Below, in pieces: positions 41,376 to 50,393 of a stretch of 63,062 nucleotides of DNA (position 1 is the first letter of the stretch; every line of letters starts with the position of its first letter). Source of the stretch: Phil1 sp964487565 (GTDB lineage: Bacteria > Bacillota > Clostridia > Christensenellales > CAG-138); the NCBI GenBank assembly GCA_964487565.1, contig CAZARN010000010.1:1-63062 (forward strand), read 5' to 3'. A program made the translations under genes and the position numbers. A model generated the notes under the pieces. It saw only the letters and a list, made by a program, of their open reading frames with translations, did not search any database and was not told the DNA's origin.

Positions 41376-42593
41376 ATGGAAGGTAAAAAGCCTGCCGACG
41401 GGGATCGCGGCAACAACCGGTTCAGCGAGCTGTGGCGGCGTTCAAAGCGGACGCTGCTCGTCGTCGCCTTCGGGGTGGTGCTCTATCAGGTGCTTGCGAA
41501 CCTTCCCGCGGTGACGGTCGCCGTCAAAAGCTTCCTCAGCATCCTCGAACCCGTCTTCATCGGCATCATCATCGCTTTTCTTGCCAACATGCCGCTGAGC
41601 TTCCTTGAAAAGCACGTTTTCAAAAGATGGAAAAAACACAGGCTGCGCCGCGTGGTAACGACGGTGCTTTCCTTCATTTTCGTCCTTGCGGCGGTGATCG
41701 CCGTCATGCTGCTCATAATACCCAAAATGGTGGACAGCGTCGTTTCCCTTGCGGACGGATTCGACGGGTATGTAAGCTCGCTCACGCGATGGGCGGACGG
41801 CGTATGGCAGCGGATCGACTTTTCGCCCGATATCGAAACGAAGGTAAAGGAGCTTGCCTCACAGCTGTTTGCGGCTTTTGACAGCTTCCTCACAAACGCC
41901 GTGTCCTATGCGCTCAAGGCCACGATAAGCGTGCTTGGCTTTGTGATCGATCTGCTCATCGCGTTCATCATCGGCTTTTATGCCCTTTACAACAAGGAAA
42001 AGCTGACCTTCGGCGCGAAGAAGCTGATCGTCGCCGCGCTTGACGAGCACAAGGCGGAGCGCGTGATGGACGTCTGCTCGCGCACATACAAATCCCTTCA
42101 CGATTATTTTTTCGGCATGATAACGGAATGCACCATCCTGGGCTTGATGACATATCTCATGATGGTGATATTCGGCTTCCCGTATGCCGTGCTCATCAGC
42201 GTCTGCGTCGGCGTGACTCAGATGATACCCATCATCGGGCCGTGGGTGTCGGGCGCGTTCGGCGTGCTCATCATATTTGTGACCGATCCGCCGATGGCGC
42301 TGTGGTTCGCGCTCGGCGTGTTCGTGGTGCAGCAGCTTGAGGCGAACCTCGTTTATCCCCGTGTGGTCGGCCGCGCGGTCGGCCTTTCGGGCATATGGGT
42401 GCTCATCGCGGTGATCCTCGGCGGCGGTCTTTTCGGCATCGTGGGCATCGTGCTTTGCGTGCCGATAATGGCCGTGGTATACACGCTCGTTTCCGAATGG
42501 ATAAACCGCCGCGTGGAGGAAAAGCGCTTTGCAAAGGGCATGCGCAAAACGCCGCCAACGGAGGATGAGATCAAACGTATGACCGAACCGTAA
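41376..42593 (+). CDS. AI-2E family (PerM-like) transporter
   Basis: A 405-residue membrane protein with about 8 helices. It has the family pattern EPVFIGIIIAFLANMPLSFLEK near the start and a conserved C-terminal block (MIPIIGPWVSG, VVQQLEANLVYPRVVGRAVGL). Members export small molecules or act as Na+/H+ antiporters; AI-2 export is shown only for some. ATG 41376 follows the udk stop by 1 base without a ribosome site, so re-initiation is likely. A basic charged N-terminus precedes the first helix. Confidence 0.88.
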   Translation: MEGKKPADGDRGNNRFSELWRRSKRTLLVVAFGVVLYQVLANLPAVTVAVKSFLSILEPVFIGIIIAFLANMPLSFLEKHVFKRWKKHRLRRVVTTVLSFIFVLAAVIAVMLLIIPKMVDSVVSLADGFDGYVSSLTRWADGVWQRIDFSPDIETKVKELASQLFAAFDSFLTNAVSYALKATISVLGFVIDLLIAFIIGFYALYNKEKLTFGAKKLIVAALDEHKAERVMDVCSRTYKSLHDYFFGMITECTILGLMTYLMMVIFGFPYAVLISVCVGVTQMIPIIGPWVSGAFGVLIIFVTDPPMALWFALGVFVVQQLEANLVYPRVVGRAVGLSGIWVLIAVILGGGLFGIVGIVLCVPIMAVVYTLVSEWINRRVEEKRFAKGMRKTPPTEDEIKRMTEP

Positions 42594-42615
42594 AATAAAT
42601 CCAGATTGTAATAAC

Positions 42616-42661
42616 GCGCCGCCTTCATGAGCATAATAATATCAGAAAGGCGGTGTTTTTT
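42616..42661 (+). promoter_or_regulatory. Terminator-like hairpin that hides the next ribosome site
   Basis: CCGCCTT (42619-42625) pairs with AAGGCGG (42647-42653), extended by three more pairs including wobbles, with a 21-base loop; six T follow (42656-42661). The 3' arm is also the ribosome site of the ORF that starts at 42662. It could stop transcription after the AI-2E gene, or open and close as a translational switch. Confidence 0.5.
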
Positions 42662-42805
42662 ATGGTGAAGAAGACCAAGACCAGAAAAGCGGCCGAAGCG
42701 ATGCGCGCACAGGGCCGCGGAGAAATACTCTCGGATGTTGAGGGCAGCTACACCGGCACCGGTGAAAACGGCGAACAGCCCGTGCAGGACGCCGACGATC
42801 TGTGA
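42662..42805 (+). CDS. Conserved-looking 47-residue protein
   Basis: A small protein with a basic start (VKKTKTRKAAEAM) and acidic end (PVQDADDL). The segment DVEGSYTGTGENGEQP resembles short clostridial proteins with a YTG and terminal DADDL pattern, which I recall without a named function. Ribosome site AAAGGCGG lies 8 bases upstream, within a hairpin. Stop at 42803-42805 is followed by a terminator. Its features look like a real gene despite the size. Confidence 0.6.
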   Translation: MVKKTKTRKAAEAMRAQGRGEILSDVEGSYTGTGENGEQPVQDADDL

Positions 42806-42838
42806 AAAAAGGGGACCGCTCGCTTTTCCGGCGGTCCC
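42805..42838 (-). terminator. Terminator between the small ORF and the M1 peptidase gene
   Basis: GGGACCGC (42812-42819) pairs with GCGGTCCC (42831-42838). On the minus strand six T follow (A-run 42805-42810), ending the envelope operon. On plus TTTCCC follows, so it may work in both directions. Confidence 0.75.
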
Positions 42839-42858
42839 TTTCCCTGATTTTCAAAAGC

Positions 42859-44400
42859 TCACGGCACGGCAAGCTGCGCTTCAAACCAGCCGCCGGTGCT
42901 CTCGCCCGTCACGGCGTCAAACGCACCGACAAGATCCTCCTTCGCGGCGACGGAAAAAGCGTTCGCTTCATAATACTGCCTGAGCGCCGCGTAGAACACG
43001 TCGTGCCCCAAAAGGCCGTACAGCTTGCTGTACATCTGATAGCCCGCAACGTATATCACATAGAAGTAATCCCCCGCCGACATATACACCGCGGAATCCA
43101 TGCGCGATATGCGCACATAGCTTTCCGCCGCGCCGTAGCGCGCGCTCTTCTGCTCCTGCGCGGCCGAAGCGCCGAGATACTCCTCAAGAAAATCCATGCC
43201 GAGAAACTCCACAAGCGATTCATCGAGCCAGGGCGAGTTTATCTGATCGCTGCCGACCACGCCGTAAAACCACTGATGCGCCGTTTCATGCCCGATTATC
43301 ATAACTCCGTCGTTTCGCTTTGCGCTTTTGAACGCCGCCTCCGAAACCATGATGAGGCCGGGATACTCCATTCCCCCGCCCTGATCAAACGGCACCACAT
43401 AAAACGTTTCATAAGGGTACAGGCCGATGTTTTGCGAAAAATAATCGAGCGCCGCCGCCGCCGTTTCCGCGCCGAAATCGGCCTTCGCCTGAGAAAGGCC
43501 GTAGCAGTATACCTTGACGCCCGCCTCCGTGACGCTCTGCGCCACCGCCGGGTCACGCATGAGCGCCATCGCGAACTCCCTCACGTTTGACGCGGCGACA
43601 TACCATGTGGTCATGCCGTCCGCCTCCTCCGTCTGAGCGACGGAGCCTGTCGAGGCGAGCGCATAGTATTTCGGCGCGCTTATCGCCGCCTTGTAATCCG
43701 CGCATTCGCTGTAAAACGCATCGCCGACATCCGTATATTCGTCCTTGCGCCACGCGCCGTTTTCATAAACCGCGGCGACAGGTAGCGCGTTGCCGAGCAT
43801 TATCCCCGTTGTATTCACGCCGAACCGGCTGCCCGTCTGCGGCAGAATTATGCTGAAGTCAAACGATATCACGGCGCTTTCGCCCGGCGCGATCTCCATG
43901 TCAAGAGGAACGCTGAGTATGCTGCCGTCGTCGCCCGAAACAGAGTAATCCGCGCGCATGGCGTTCACCGCGACACGCGATACGCTCATCGAGCCTTTTT
44001 CCACGGCGTTGGGATAGAGCCTCAGCACCACCTCATAGAGCGTGTCCCCGGTATGGTTCACATATGTTATGCGCATCTCGCCGTTTACATACGGTTCTTT
44101 GGCGTTTGCATACACCGTCAGCGCCGTTTCATAGAGCGTGCGCGCGTCGTTCGCCTCCGCCGCGGGCGTCGGCTGCGCCGTTTGGGAAGGCGAAAAGCCG
44201 CCCGCCGCGGTCTGCGCGGCCGTGCTCTGCGGCGTCTGCGCCGCGGTCGTGTTCAGCCCCGCCGAAGGCTCCGGCACGGTTTCTGTCCCGGCGCGGAAAA
44301 CATCCGTCGCAAAGAACAGTATGGCAAAGGCCGCGGCGATTACCGCCGCGGCAACGATGACAATTATCCGGTTCCTGCGTTTTCTCCTGCGTTGTCTCAA
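42859..44400 (-). CDS. M1 family metallopeptidase, membrane-anchored
   Basis: A 513-residue gluzincin with one N-terminal membrane helix (about 10-30) after a basic tail, a Thr/Gln-rich linker and an M1 catalytic domain. Zinc motif HETAHQW (about 367), the third ligand Glu in WLDESLVEF and GGGMEYPG, the GAMEN-equivalent, are present. It likely trims peptides outside the membrane. The start is TTG 44400, supported by AAGGAG 6 bases upstream; no ATG is nearby. Last gene of the DUF368-transpeptidase-peptidase operon. Confidence 0.85.
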   Translation of the reverse strand: MRQRRRKRRNRIIVIVAAAVIAAAFAILFFATDVFRAGTETVPEPSAGLNTTAAQTPQSTAAQTAAGGFSPSQTAQPTPAAEANDARTLYETALTVYANAKEPYVNGEMRITYVNHTGDTLYEVVLRLYPNAVEKGSMSVSRVAVNAMRADYSVSGDDGSILSVPLDMEIAPGESAVISFDFSIILPQTGSRFGVNTTGIMLGNALPVAAVYENGAWRKDEYTDVGDAFYSECADYKAAISAPKYYALASTGSVAQTEEADGMTTWYVAASNVREFAMALMRDPAVAQSVTEAGVKVYCYGLSQAKADFGAETAAAALDYFSQNIGLYPYETFYVVPFDQGGGMEYPGLIMVSEAAFKSAKRNDGVMIIGHETAHQWFYGVVGSDQINSPWLDESLVEFLGMDFLEEYLGASAAQEQKSARYGAAESYVRISRMDSAVYMSAGDYFYVIYVAGYQMYSKLYGLLGHDVFYAALRQYYEANAFSVAAKEDLVGAFDAVTGESTGGWFEAQLAVP

Positions 44401-44436
44401 TTATGCTCCTTATTGCCCTTCGCTGTGCGAAAAGGC

Positions 44437-45624
44437 TCAATTGCCCCCGATAAGTCCTCCAGAACTGCCGCCTGACGGTCTGCTTGTGCCCGAAGGCTGC
44501 GAATTCCCCGATGTTGAGGCGCCGCCGCCGAGAAGTCCGCCGGTCGAACCCGTGCCGCCTGCGGACGGAGTGCTTTCGGGCGTTTGTGTAAGCTCCGGAA
44601 AAACGTAATCACTTACGGTCTTGACATACTTGTTCCTTATATAGCCCGTTACCCCGTCATATGTGCCGTACCACCAGCCGTCGCTCACCCTGCTGATGAG
44701 CGTGAGCCTTGCGCCTGAAGGAATGCGCTTGAGCGTTTCCGCGCTCGTTTTGGCGGAAGCGTAAACATAGGTTTTCGCGCTTGCCGCGTAGCCCTGCGCG
44801 GTTTCGACGGCGGAATCCGGATACGCAAGGATATACTGGCTTTTCACATACCCTATCTGTCCCGCGTCGGTGCGCACCTTGCACCAGTCCTGCGCGAGCT
44901 GCAAAAGCATTATCTTCGTGCCCGAGGCAAGATAACCGATGGTCTTGTCGTTCGTGCTTGAGGAACCCGTGCGTATCGGGGTGCCGTCATATCTGATGAC
45001 CGCCGGTATCTCGGACGGATCAACCTTTGAATCCTTCGGCTGCGTATAATTGTCATAAGAAGGTATCGCGGCCTTGAGCTTTTTCACAAGCTCTTCGTCC
45101 CGGGCCTTCTTCGTCACCTTGCACACCGTTCCCGGCGGGCAGTTGTAATAAATCCACTGGGCGACGTCCGGCAGCACGCGCACGCAGCCGTGGGACACGT
45201 TTTTGCCCAAATCGCGATACGCGCTTTTTGACATGCTTGAAACTTTTTTGGAGTTGTACATGACGGAATGGATGTATATCCCGCGCACCACCTGCGACCA
45301 GTACTGCGCATACTGTCCGTATGCGACAAAATATCCGAAACGCTCCTTGAGCGCGCCCATCTTATATGTTCCGCGGCTCGTGGGATGCTCATCGCTTCCC
45401 GTGGTGCAAAGGCTTTGGAGCACGATCGCCCCGCCGATAGAACCGCTGTACACCGTTATCACCTGATTTGTAACGTCGATCTCCACCGCGTATTTGTTGG
45501 GATCAGTGTTTTCATAATCCACCTTGCTGGCCCAGCCGGAAAGCACCGTCGCCTCCGCGCCGGCGGGTATGAGCGCGAGCGCGAACGCAAGCGCAAGCAT
45601 CAGCGACAGACCCTTTTTCAACAT
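44437..45624 (-). CDS. L,D-transpeptidase with SH3 domains
   Basis: A 395-residue secreted protein with an N-terminal signal peptide (LSLMLALAFALALIPAGAEA), a YkuD catalytic domain (about 40-170; HSVMYN and the active-site SHGCVRV near 146) and two bacterial SH3 repeats (about 210-345). A Ser/Gly/Pro-rich tail ends it. It cross-links peptidoglycan through 3-3 bonds or anchors proteins; SH3 repeats bind the wall. ATG 45624 has GGGGGA 8 bases upstream. The envelope operon context supports a wall role. Confidence 0.9.
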   Translation of the reverse strand: MLKKGLSLMLALAFALALIPAGAEATVLSGWASKVDYENTDPNKYAVEIDVTNQVITVYSGSIGGAIVLQSLCTTGSDEHPTSRGTYKMGALKERFGYFVAYGQYAQYWSQVVRGIYIHSVMYNSKKVSSMSKSAYRDLGKNVSHGCVRVLPDVAQWIYYNCPPGTVCKVTKKARDEELVKKLKAAIPSYDNYTQPKDSKVDPSEIPAVIRYDGTPIRTGSSSTNDKTIGYLASGTKIMLLQLAQDWCKVRTDAGQIGYVKSQYILAYPDSAVETAQGYAASAKTYVYASAKTSAETLKRIPSGARLTLISRVSDGWWYGTYDGVTGYIRNKYVKTVSDYVFPELTQTPESTPSAGGTGSTGGLLGGGASTSGNSQPSGTSRPSGGSSGGLIGGN

Positions 45625-45651
45625 CAACAATATCCCCCAATCATATGTCTT

Positions 45652-46548
45652 TCAATTTTCGGCGCCGTTTTCGCCGTTTTCAACCGATTCCTCGCTTTGG
45701 CCGGCCTCGTCGCCGGCCTTGCGCGCCTTTCCCGCCCCGCCGGCGGATCGCCCACAAAGCAGGTATGTTATCACGAAGCACGCCGCGAAAAGCACGGCGT
45801 CAAGGGCTATCTGCCAGCCCTTGCCGAAGCCCGGGAATATGAGCGCCACCGAAACCGCAAGCAGCCCCAGCGCCGCATAGTAAGCATAACCGTGATGCCT
45901 GTCGAACAGGCGTTTCACAAGCGCCACGAGCGCCGCGATCACCACGAGCCCGCCGCCCACCGCGCAAAGCAGGATGGGTATGTCAAAGCGGTTGAACGCC
46001 GCAAGAAAAGGCTCATATACGCCCATGTACATCATCAGAAACGATGTGCTGATGCCGGGTATCACCGTGCCGAGCCCGATGAGCGCGCCGCAGAGCGCCG
46101 CTGTCCAGCCGTTGAGCGGCAGCGCCTCTCCGCCGGTCAGGAGCGCCTGCATAAGAGCCACCGCGCCGATTATTCCTGCGCCGACGGGTATGCCGATGAG
46201 ATAACGCTTCCTGAAGCCCTGCTCGTTCGCTTCCCTTATGAGCGAGGGTATGCCGCCCGCGACCATGCCGATGAGCGCCCACATCACGGGGCGTTTCCAG
46301 TTGAGCATAAGCCATTCAACGGCGTTGCTCGTCGCGAAGAGGCCGGCCGCCCCGCCTATGCCAAGCGGCATCAGGAACAGCACGTTGCGCCTGAAGGCTT
46401 TGAAAAGCGTGGTCACCGCGTCGAGCACCGGACGGTATACGCCCATCGAAACCGCCAGCACGCCCCCGCTTGCGCCGGGAAGTATCGCGGCGACGCCGAT
46501 CACGATCCCCTTTATCAATCGTATGAAAAAATTGCCTGATCTATCCAT
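45652..46548 (-). CDS. DUF368 membrane protein (PopT-type)
   Basis: A 298-residue membrane protein with about 8-9 helices. The conserved N-terminus KGIVIGVAAILPGASGGVLAV and the repeated GTVIPGISTSFLMMYMGVYE are diagnostic of DUF368, whose members have been identified as undecaprenyl-phosphate translocases (PopT). It would recycle the lipid carrier for wall polymers, fitting its operon with an L,D-transpeptidase. Start 46548 has GGAGG upstream. The C-terminus is acidic (ESVENGENGAEN). Confidence 0.87.
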   Translation of the reverse strand: MDRSGNFFIRLIKGIVIGVAAILPGASGGVLAVSMGVYRPVLDAVTTLFKAFRRNVLFLMPLGIGGAAGLFATSNAVEWLMLNWKRPVMWALIGMVAGGIPSLIREANEQGFRKRYLIGIPVGAGIIGAVALMQALLTGGEALPLNGWTAALCGALIGLGTVIPGISTSFLMMYMGVYEPFLAAFNRFDIPILLCAVGGGLVVIAALVALVKRLFDRHHGYAYYAALGLLAVSVALIFPGFGKGWQIALDAVLFAACFVITYLLCGRSAGGAGKARKAGDEAGQSEESVENGENGAEN

Positions 46549-46588
46549 ATGTCCTCCAAAGCGCTGTGCGCACACAAATTGATTTTAA

Positions 46589-46617
46589 CAGATATGGTCG
46601 TCTTTTGCATCTTTCAA
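46589..46617 (-). promoter_or_regulatory. Candidate promoter of the envelope operon
   Basis: Minus strand TTGAAA (46612-46617), 17 bases, TATCTG (46589-46594). It faces away from the ecf promoter within the same 216-base gap. Confidence 0.45.
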
Positions 46618-46675
46618 GGTAAACATTTACACTTTCGTAACCTTATTCACCGATGCGCCGCGCGCAGGCGCCGCA

Positions 46676-46704
46676 TTGCTTTTGAAGCGCGGCGGCGTTA
46701 TAAT
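46676..46704 (+). promoter_or_regulatory. Promoter of the ecf operon
   Basis: TTGCTT (46676-46681), 17 bases, TATAAT (46699-46704). The start is predicted near 46711, leaving a leader of about 54 bases before ecfA1. No riboswitch fold is evident in so short a leader. Confidence 0.65.
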
Positions 46705-46764
46705 ATTATTTTGGATAATGATGCGAATGTGCTTCAAATAACGGCGTTTTGCCCGGGAGGAACG

Positions 46765-47595
46765 ATGATCGAGATCGAAAACGTGTCATACTGTTACGAG
46801 GACGGCGGAAGACCCGCCCTTGACGGCGTGACGATGAGCATAGAGCGCGGCGAGTTCATCGCCGTGGTCGGCCACAACGGAAGCGGAAAAAGCACGCTTG
46901 CGAAACACCTCAACGCGCTGCTTCTGCCGAGCGCGGGCCGCGTGCTTGTGGACGGCATGGACACCGCGGATGAAAACTGCACCATACCCATACGCCAAAA
47001 GGTCGGCATGGTGTTCCAGAATCCGGACAATCAGCTTGTGACGACCGTCGTTGAGGAGGATGTGGCCTTCGGGCCGGAAAACCTCGGCGTACCGAGCGCC
47101 GAGATCCGCGCGCGTGTCGACGCGGCGCTTGAAGCGGTGGGCATGACCAAATATGCGACAGGCGCGCCGCATATGCTCTCCGGCGGGCAGAAGCAGCGCA
47201 TCGCGATCGCGGGGATGCTCGCGATGGAGCCAGAGGTGCTCGTGCTCGACGAGGCGACGGCGATGCTCGATCCCCGCGGAAGGCGGGACATCATCGATAC
47301 CGTATCCGATCTGCATGAGAAAAAAGGCATCACGGTCGTGATGATAACCCAATATATGGAAGAAGCGCTCGCCGCGGACAGGATCGCAGTGATGAGCGGC
47401 GGCAAACTGCTCATGGCCGGCACCCCGCGCGAGGTATTCGCCCGCGGGGACGAGCTTCGCGCGCACAGGCTGGACGTACCCGTGATGCGGGAGCTTGCGG
47501 ACACGCTCAACGCCGCCGGCGCGCAGCTTCCGCGCGACATACTTACAGTGGAGGAGATGGCCGAAGCAATATGCCGATCGTTATCAAAAAACTGA
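46765..47595 (+). CDS. ecfA1: Energy-coupling factor ATPase EcfA1
   Basis: A 276-residue ATPase of the shared ECF vitamin transporter module. Walker A GHNGSGKSTLAKHL, Q-loop FQNPDNQLVTTVVEEDVAF, signature LSGGQKQRIAIAG and Walker B VLVLDEATAMLD are intact. The start is ATG 46765 with GGGAGG upstream; a longer in-frame extension is intergenic. It overlaps ecfA2 by 25 bases. Confidence 0.95.
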   Translation: MIEIENVSYCYEDGGRPALDGVTMSIERGEFIAVVGHNGSGKSTLAKHLNALLLPSAGRVLVDGMDTADENCTIPIRQKVGMVFQNPDNQLVTTVVEEDVAFGPENLGVPSAEIRARVDAALEAVGMTKYATGAPHMLSGGQKQRIAIAGMLAMEPEVLVLDEATAMLDPRGRRDIIDTVSDLHEKKGITVVMITQYMEEALAADRIAVMSGGKLLMAGTPREVFARGDELRAHRLDVPVMRELADTLNAAGAQLPRDILTVEEMAEAICRSLSKN

Positions 47596-48431
47596 ACTAT
47601 TCATATATGCAGGGGAGCGCGCTGAACAACGCGGCCCTCACCGATATCGACCTCACGATCGAGGACGGTGAGTTCCTTGGCCTCATCGGCCACACCGGCA
47701 GCGGCAAAAGCACCCTCGTGCAGCACCTCAACGGCCTTTTGCAGCCGACCTCCGGCTCCGTCTGCGTGGACGGATACGACATGCGCGACAAGAAGCAGCG
47801 CGTGCAGGGCCGCAGGCTTGTCGGCATGGTTTTCCAGTATCCGGAATACCAGCTTTTTGAGGAATCCGTCGCGCGCGACGTCGCATTCGGCGTGAAGAAC
47901 ATGGGCGTCGCTGAAGCCGAAGCCATGGAGCGCGCCGACGAGGCGATGGCGCTTGTGGGCCTCGATCCCGCCCGTTTTCGCGACAAAAGCCCGTTTGAGC
48001 TTTCGGGCGGCGAGAAGCGCCGCGCGGCGCTTGCGGGCATAATCGCCATGAAGCCGAAATACCTCGTGCTCGACGAGCCCATGGCGGGACTTGACCCGCT
48101 CGGGCGCAAAGCCATACTCGACACGATCGATTCCCTCCGCCAAAGCCTCGGCTGCGCGGTGGTGATGGTCTCCCACTCCATGGACGATATGGCCGACCGC
48201 GCGCAGCGCGTGGCCGTGCTCAACGAAGGCAGGCTTCTTATGGTGGATACGGCCGAAGCCGTGTTTTCAAAAAGCGAGCTGCTCATCTCCGTCGGCCTTG
48301 ACGTGCCGCAGATATCAAGGCTCGGCATAGAGCTTCGCCGCCGCGGCATAGCGATACCGGAAGGTATTTATGAAAAGTCCAAAATGGCGGAGGCGCTCAC
48401 GGCTCTGCTCCTGAAGGGAGAGCGCGCATGA
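47571..48431 (+). CDS. ecfA2: Energy-coupling factor ATPase EcfA2
   Basis: A 286-residue partner ATPase. Walker A GHTGSGKSTLVQHL, Q-loop FQYPEYQLFEESVARDVAFG, signature LSGGEKRRAALAG and Walker B YLVLDEPMAGLDP. The Q-loop EYQLFEE is typical of EcfA2. Heterodimerises with EcfA1 and contacts EcfT. Start codon lies in the end of ecfA1, and its stop overlaps ecfT (ATGA). Confidence 0.95.
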   Translation: MPIVIKKLNYSYMQGSALNNAALTDIDLTIEDGEFLGLIGHTGSGKSTLVQHLNGLLQPTSGSVCVDGYDMRDKKQRVQGRRLVGMVFQYPEYQLFEESVARDVAFGVKNMGVAEAEAMERADEAMALVGLDPARFRDKSPFELSGGEKRRAALAGIIAMKPKYLVLDEPMAGLDPLGRKAILDTIDSLRQSLGCAVVMVSHSMDDMADRAQRVAVLNEGRLLMVDTAEAVFSKSELLISVGLDVPQISRLGIELRRRGIAIPEGIYEKSKMAEALTALLLKGERA

Positions 48432-49234
48432 TAAAGGATATCACCCTCGGCCAGTATTACCCGGGAAATTCCGTCATACACCGGCTCGATCCGCGCACGA
48501 AGCTTCTCGGCATGATCGTGTATATAGTGATCGTGTTCCTCGTGAAGAACATCGCCGTTTTCGCCCTGCCGGCGGCCTTCATCGTGCTGACGGTGCTGCT
48601 TGCGCGCGTGCCCGTCTCATACCTCATCCGCTCGCTCAAGCCCATACGGTTTCTGCTTGTGTTCATGTTCGTCATCAACCTTTTCATGATCCAGACGGGC
48701 GACGAGATACTTTCCTGGTGGATCATACGCATGACCTGGGACGGCGTGCATCAGGCCGTGTTCATAACGCTGCGCCTTATCCTGCTGCTGCTCGGCACGA
48801 GCCTCATGACCCTCACGACCACCCCGATCGCCCTCACGGACGGCATGGAAAAGCTGATGCTGCCCCTTTCAAAGATAGGCTTCCCCGCGCACGAGCTTGC
48901 GATGATGATGACTATCGCTCTGCGCTTCATACCCACCCTCATAGAGGAGGCGGACAAGATCATGAAGGCGCAGATGGCGCGCGGCGCGGATTTCGAGTCC
49001 GGCAACATCGTCAAGCGCGCGAAGAGCATGGTGCCCGTGCTTGTGCCGCTGTTCATCAGCGCGTTCCGCCGGGCGGATGAGCTTGCGATGGCGATGGAAA
49101 GCCGCTGCTATCACGGAGGCGAGGGCAGAACGCGCATGCACGTTCTGCGTTTCCACAAGGGCGATGCGTTCTCCGCCGCGGCGTTGCTGCTGCTCACCCT
49201 CATGATAATAGCCGTGCAGGAGTTCCTGACGTGA
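48428..49234 (+). CDS. ecfT: Energy-coupling factor transmembrane protein EcfT
   Basis: A 268-residue membrane scaffold joining the ATPases to substrate-binding S components. It has about 6 hydrophobic segments and the two coupling-helix motifs (KAQMARGADF and MAMESRCY). The N-terminal YYPGNSVIHRLDPRTKLL is typical. AAGGGAG lies just before the ATG. The following GTG start overlaps its stop by 4 bases. Confidence 0.95.
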   Translation: MIKDITLGQYYPGNSVIHRLDPRTKLLGMIVYIVIVFLVKNIAVFALPAAFIVLTVLLARVPVSYLIRSLKPIRFLLVFMFVINLFMIQTGDEILSWWIIRMTWDGVHQAVFITLRLILLLLGTSLMTLTTTPIALTDGMEKLMLPLSKIGFPAHELAMMMTIALRFIPTLIEEADKIMKAQMARGADFESGNIVKRAKSMVPVLVPLFISAFRRADELAMAMESRCYHGGEGRTRMHVLRFHKGDAFSAAALLLLTLMIIAVQEFLT

Positions 49235-49632
49235 ACGAGCGTGCAAAAACTGCCATACTTATCGCTGCGGCGGTGCTCATCGGCGCGGCGCTCATACTCG
49301 GCCTTGACGTGCGGCGCGACGACCCGCTTTCGGCTGTCGCGGACGAGATCAACGCATTTGGCTATTCCCTCGCTTCAGATGATTTTTACGTCCTCGGCGG
49401 CGCGACCGATACGACCATAGCCTCGCTCATCGCGGAAACGGAAAGCGACATCACCCCCGTGCTCGACGCGAGCGCGGCATGCGGTTTCAAAAACGGTGTG
49501 GATGAAAAGGGCGATATCACGGTGTTGCTGGCGCAGGTCGATAAGGGCGTGCTCACGCTTTACCTTCGCGACGGTGTGATCGAGGTCGCGTTCATACAAA
49601 CTTCAGACGGGGAGATATTATCGCTTTCATGA
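49231..49632 (+). CDS. Small membrane-anchored protein between ecfT and truA
   Basis: A 133-residue protein with one N-terminal membrane helix (about 8-24, AILIAAAVLIGAALILGL) and a short extracytoplasmic domain (ADEINAFGYSLASDDFYVLG and GVLTLYLRDGVIEVAF). Not recognised. It starts with GTG and overlaps ecfT by 4 bases; AGGAG lies 9 bases upstream. Its stop overlaps truA (ATGA). In many Firmicutes truA directly follows ecfT, so this is an insertion in a conserved order. Confidence 0.7.
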   Translation: MNERAKTAILIAAAVLIGAALILGLDVRRDDPLSAVADEINAFGYSLASDDFYVLGGATDTTIASLIAETESDITPVLDASAACGFKNGVDEKGDITVLLAQVDKGVLTLYLRDGVIEVAFIQTSDGEILSLS

Positions 49633-50393
49633 CAAGGGTGCGCATGATAATCCAATACGACGGCACATGCTATGAGGGCTGGCAGCGTCAGAAGACGGGG
49701 CTCGGCATCCAGCAGGTGCTTGAGGAGGAGATCGAAAAGCTCACCGGCGAGCGCGTATGCGTCCATGCCTCCGGACGGACGGACAGCGGCGTGCACGCGA
49801 TGGCGCAGGTCGCGCATTTCGACACGGCCTGCCGCATCCCGCCCGAAAAGTTCTCCTACGCGCTCAACGTCGGACTGCCGCCCGACATACGCATCGCGTA
49901 TTCGGATGAGGCGGAGGGTTTCCACGCGCGCTTCGACGTCGTCCGCAAGCATTACCGCTATACCGTGCAGCACTCGCCCCACGCGGACCCCTTCACGAGA
50001 AACACGGCTTATCATATTTACGGCGCGCTTGACGTCGCTCTTATGAACGAAGCCGCGGCGCTCATACTGGGCGAGCATGACTTCGCAGCGTTCAAGGCGA
50101 CCGGCACGGAGCTTGAAAGCACCGTGCGCACGGTGTTCGAATCCCGCTGGACGGACGACGGACGAAGGGTTTATTACGACGTCGCCGGCAGCGGCTTCCT
50201 TTACAACATGGTGCGCATCCTCGCCGGCACGATGATAGAGATCGGTCAGGGCAGGCGCGATATCGGCCGGATGGCCGAGGCGCTGTCCACGGGCGAGCGC
50301 ACATGCGCCGGGCCGACCGCGCCCGCAAAGGGCCTGATGCTGACAAGGGTCGAATACGCGGATTTTGACACAAAGGAGCACATATCATGCTGA
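49629..50393 (+). CDS. truA: tRNA pseudouridine synthase A
   Basis: A 254-residue enzyme converting U38-U40 of tRNA anticodon arms to pseudouridine. Catalytic Asp lies in ASGRTDSGVHA (about 53). RNA-binding FHARFDVVRKHYRYTV and the C-terminal FLYNMVRILAGTMIEIGQG are complete. Normal length. Linkage to ecfA/ecfT is the usual Firmicute arrangement. It overlaps the following gene by 7 bases. Confidence 0.95.
   Translation: MTRVRMIIQYDGTCYEGWQRQKTGLGIQQVLEEEIEKLTGERVCVHASGRTDSGVHAMAQVAHFDTACRIPPEKFSYALNVGLPPDIRIAYSDEAEGFHARFDVVRKHYRYTVQHSPHADPFTRNTAYHIYGALDVALMNEAAALILGEHDFAAFKATGTELESTVRTVFESRWTDDGRRVYYDVAGSGFLYNMVRILAGTMIEIGQGRRDIGRMAEALSTGERTCAGPTAPAKGLMLTRVEYADFDTKEHISC

Noticed and set aside
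50131..50145. tRNA T-loop-like GTTCGAATCCC
   Set aside because: It lies inside truA in a well-conserved coding stretch; no acceptor or anticodon stem can be built around it.
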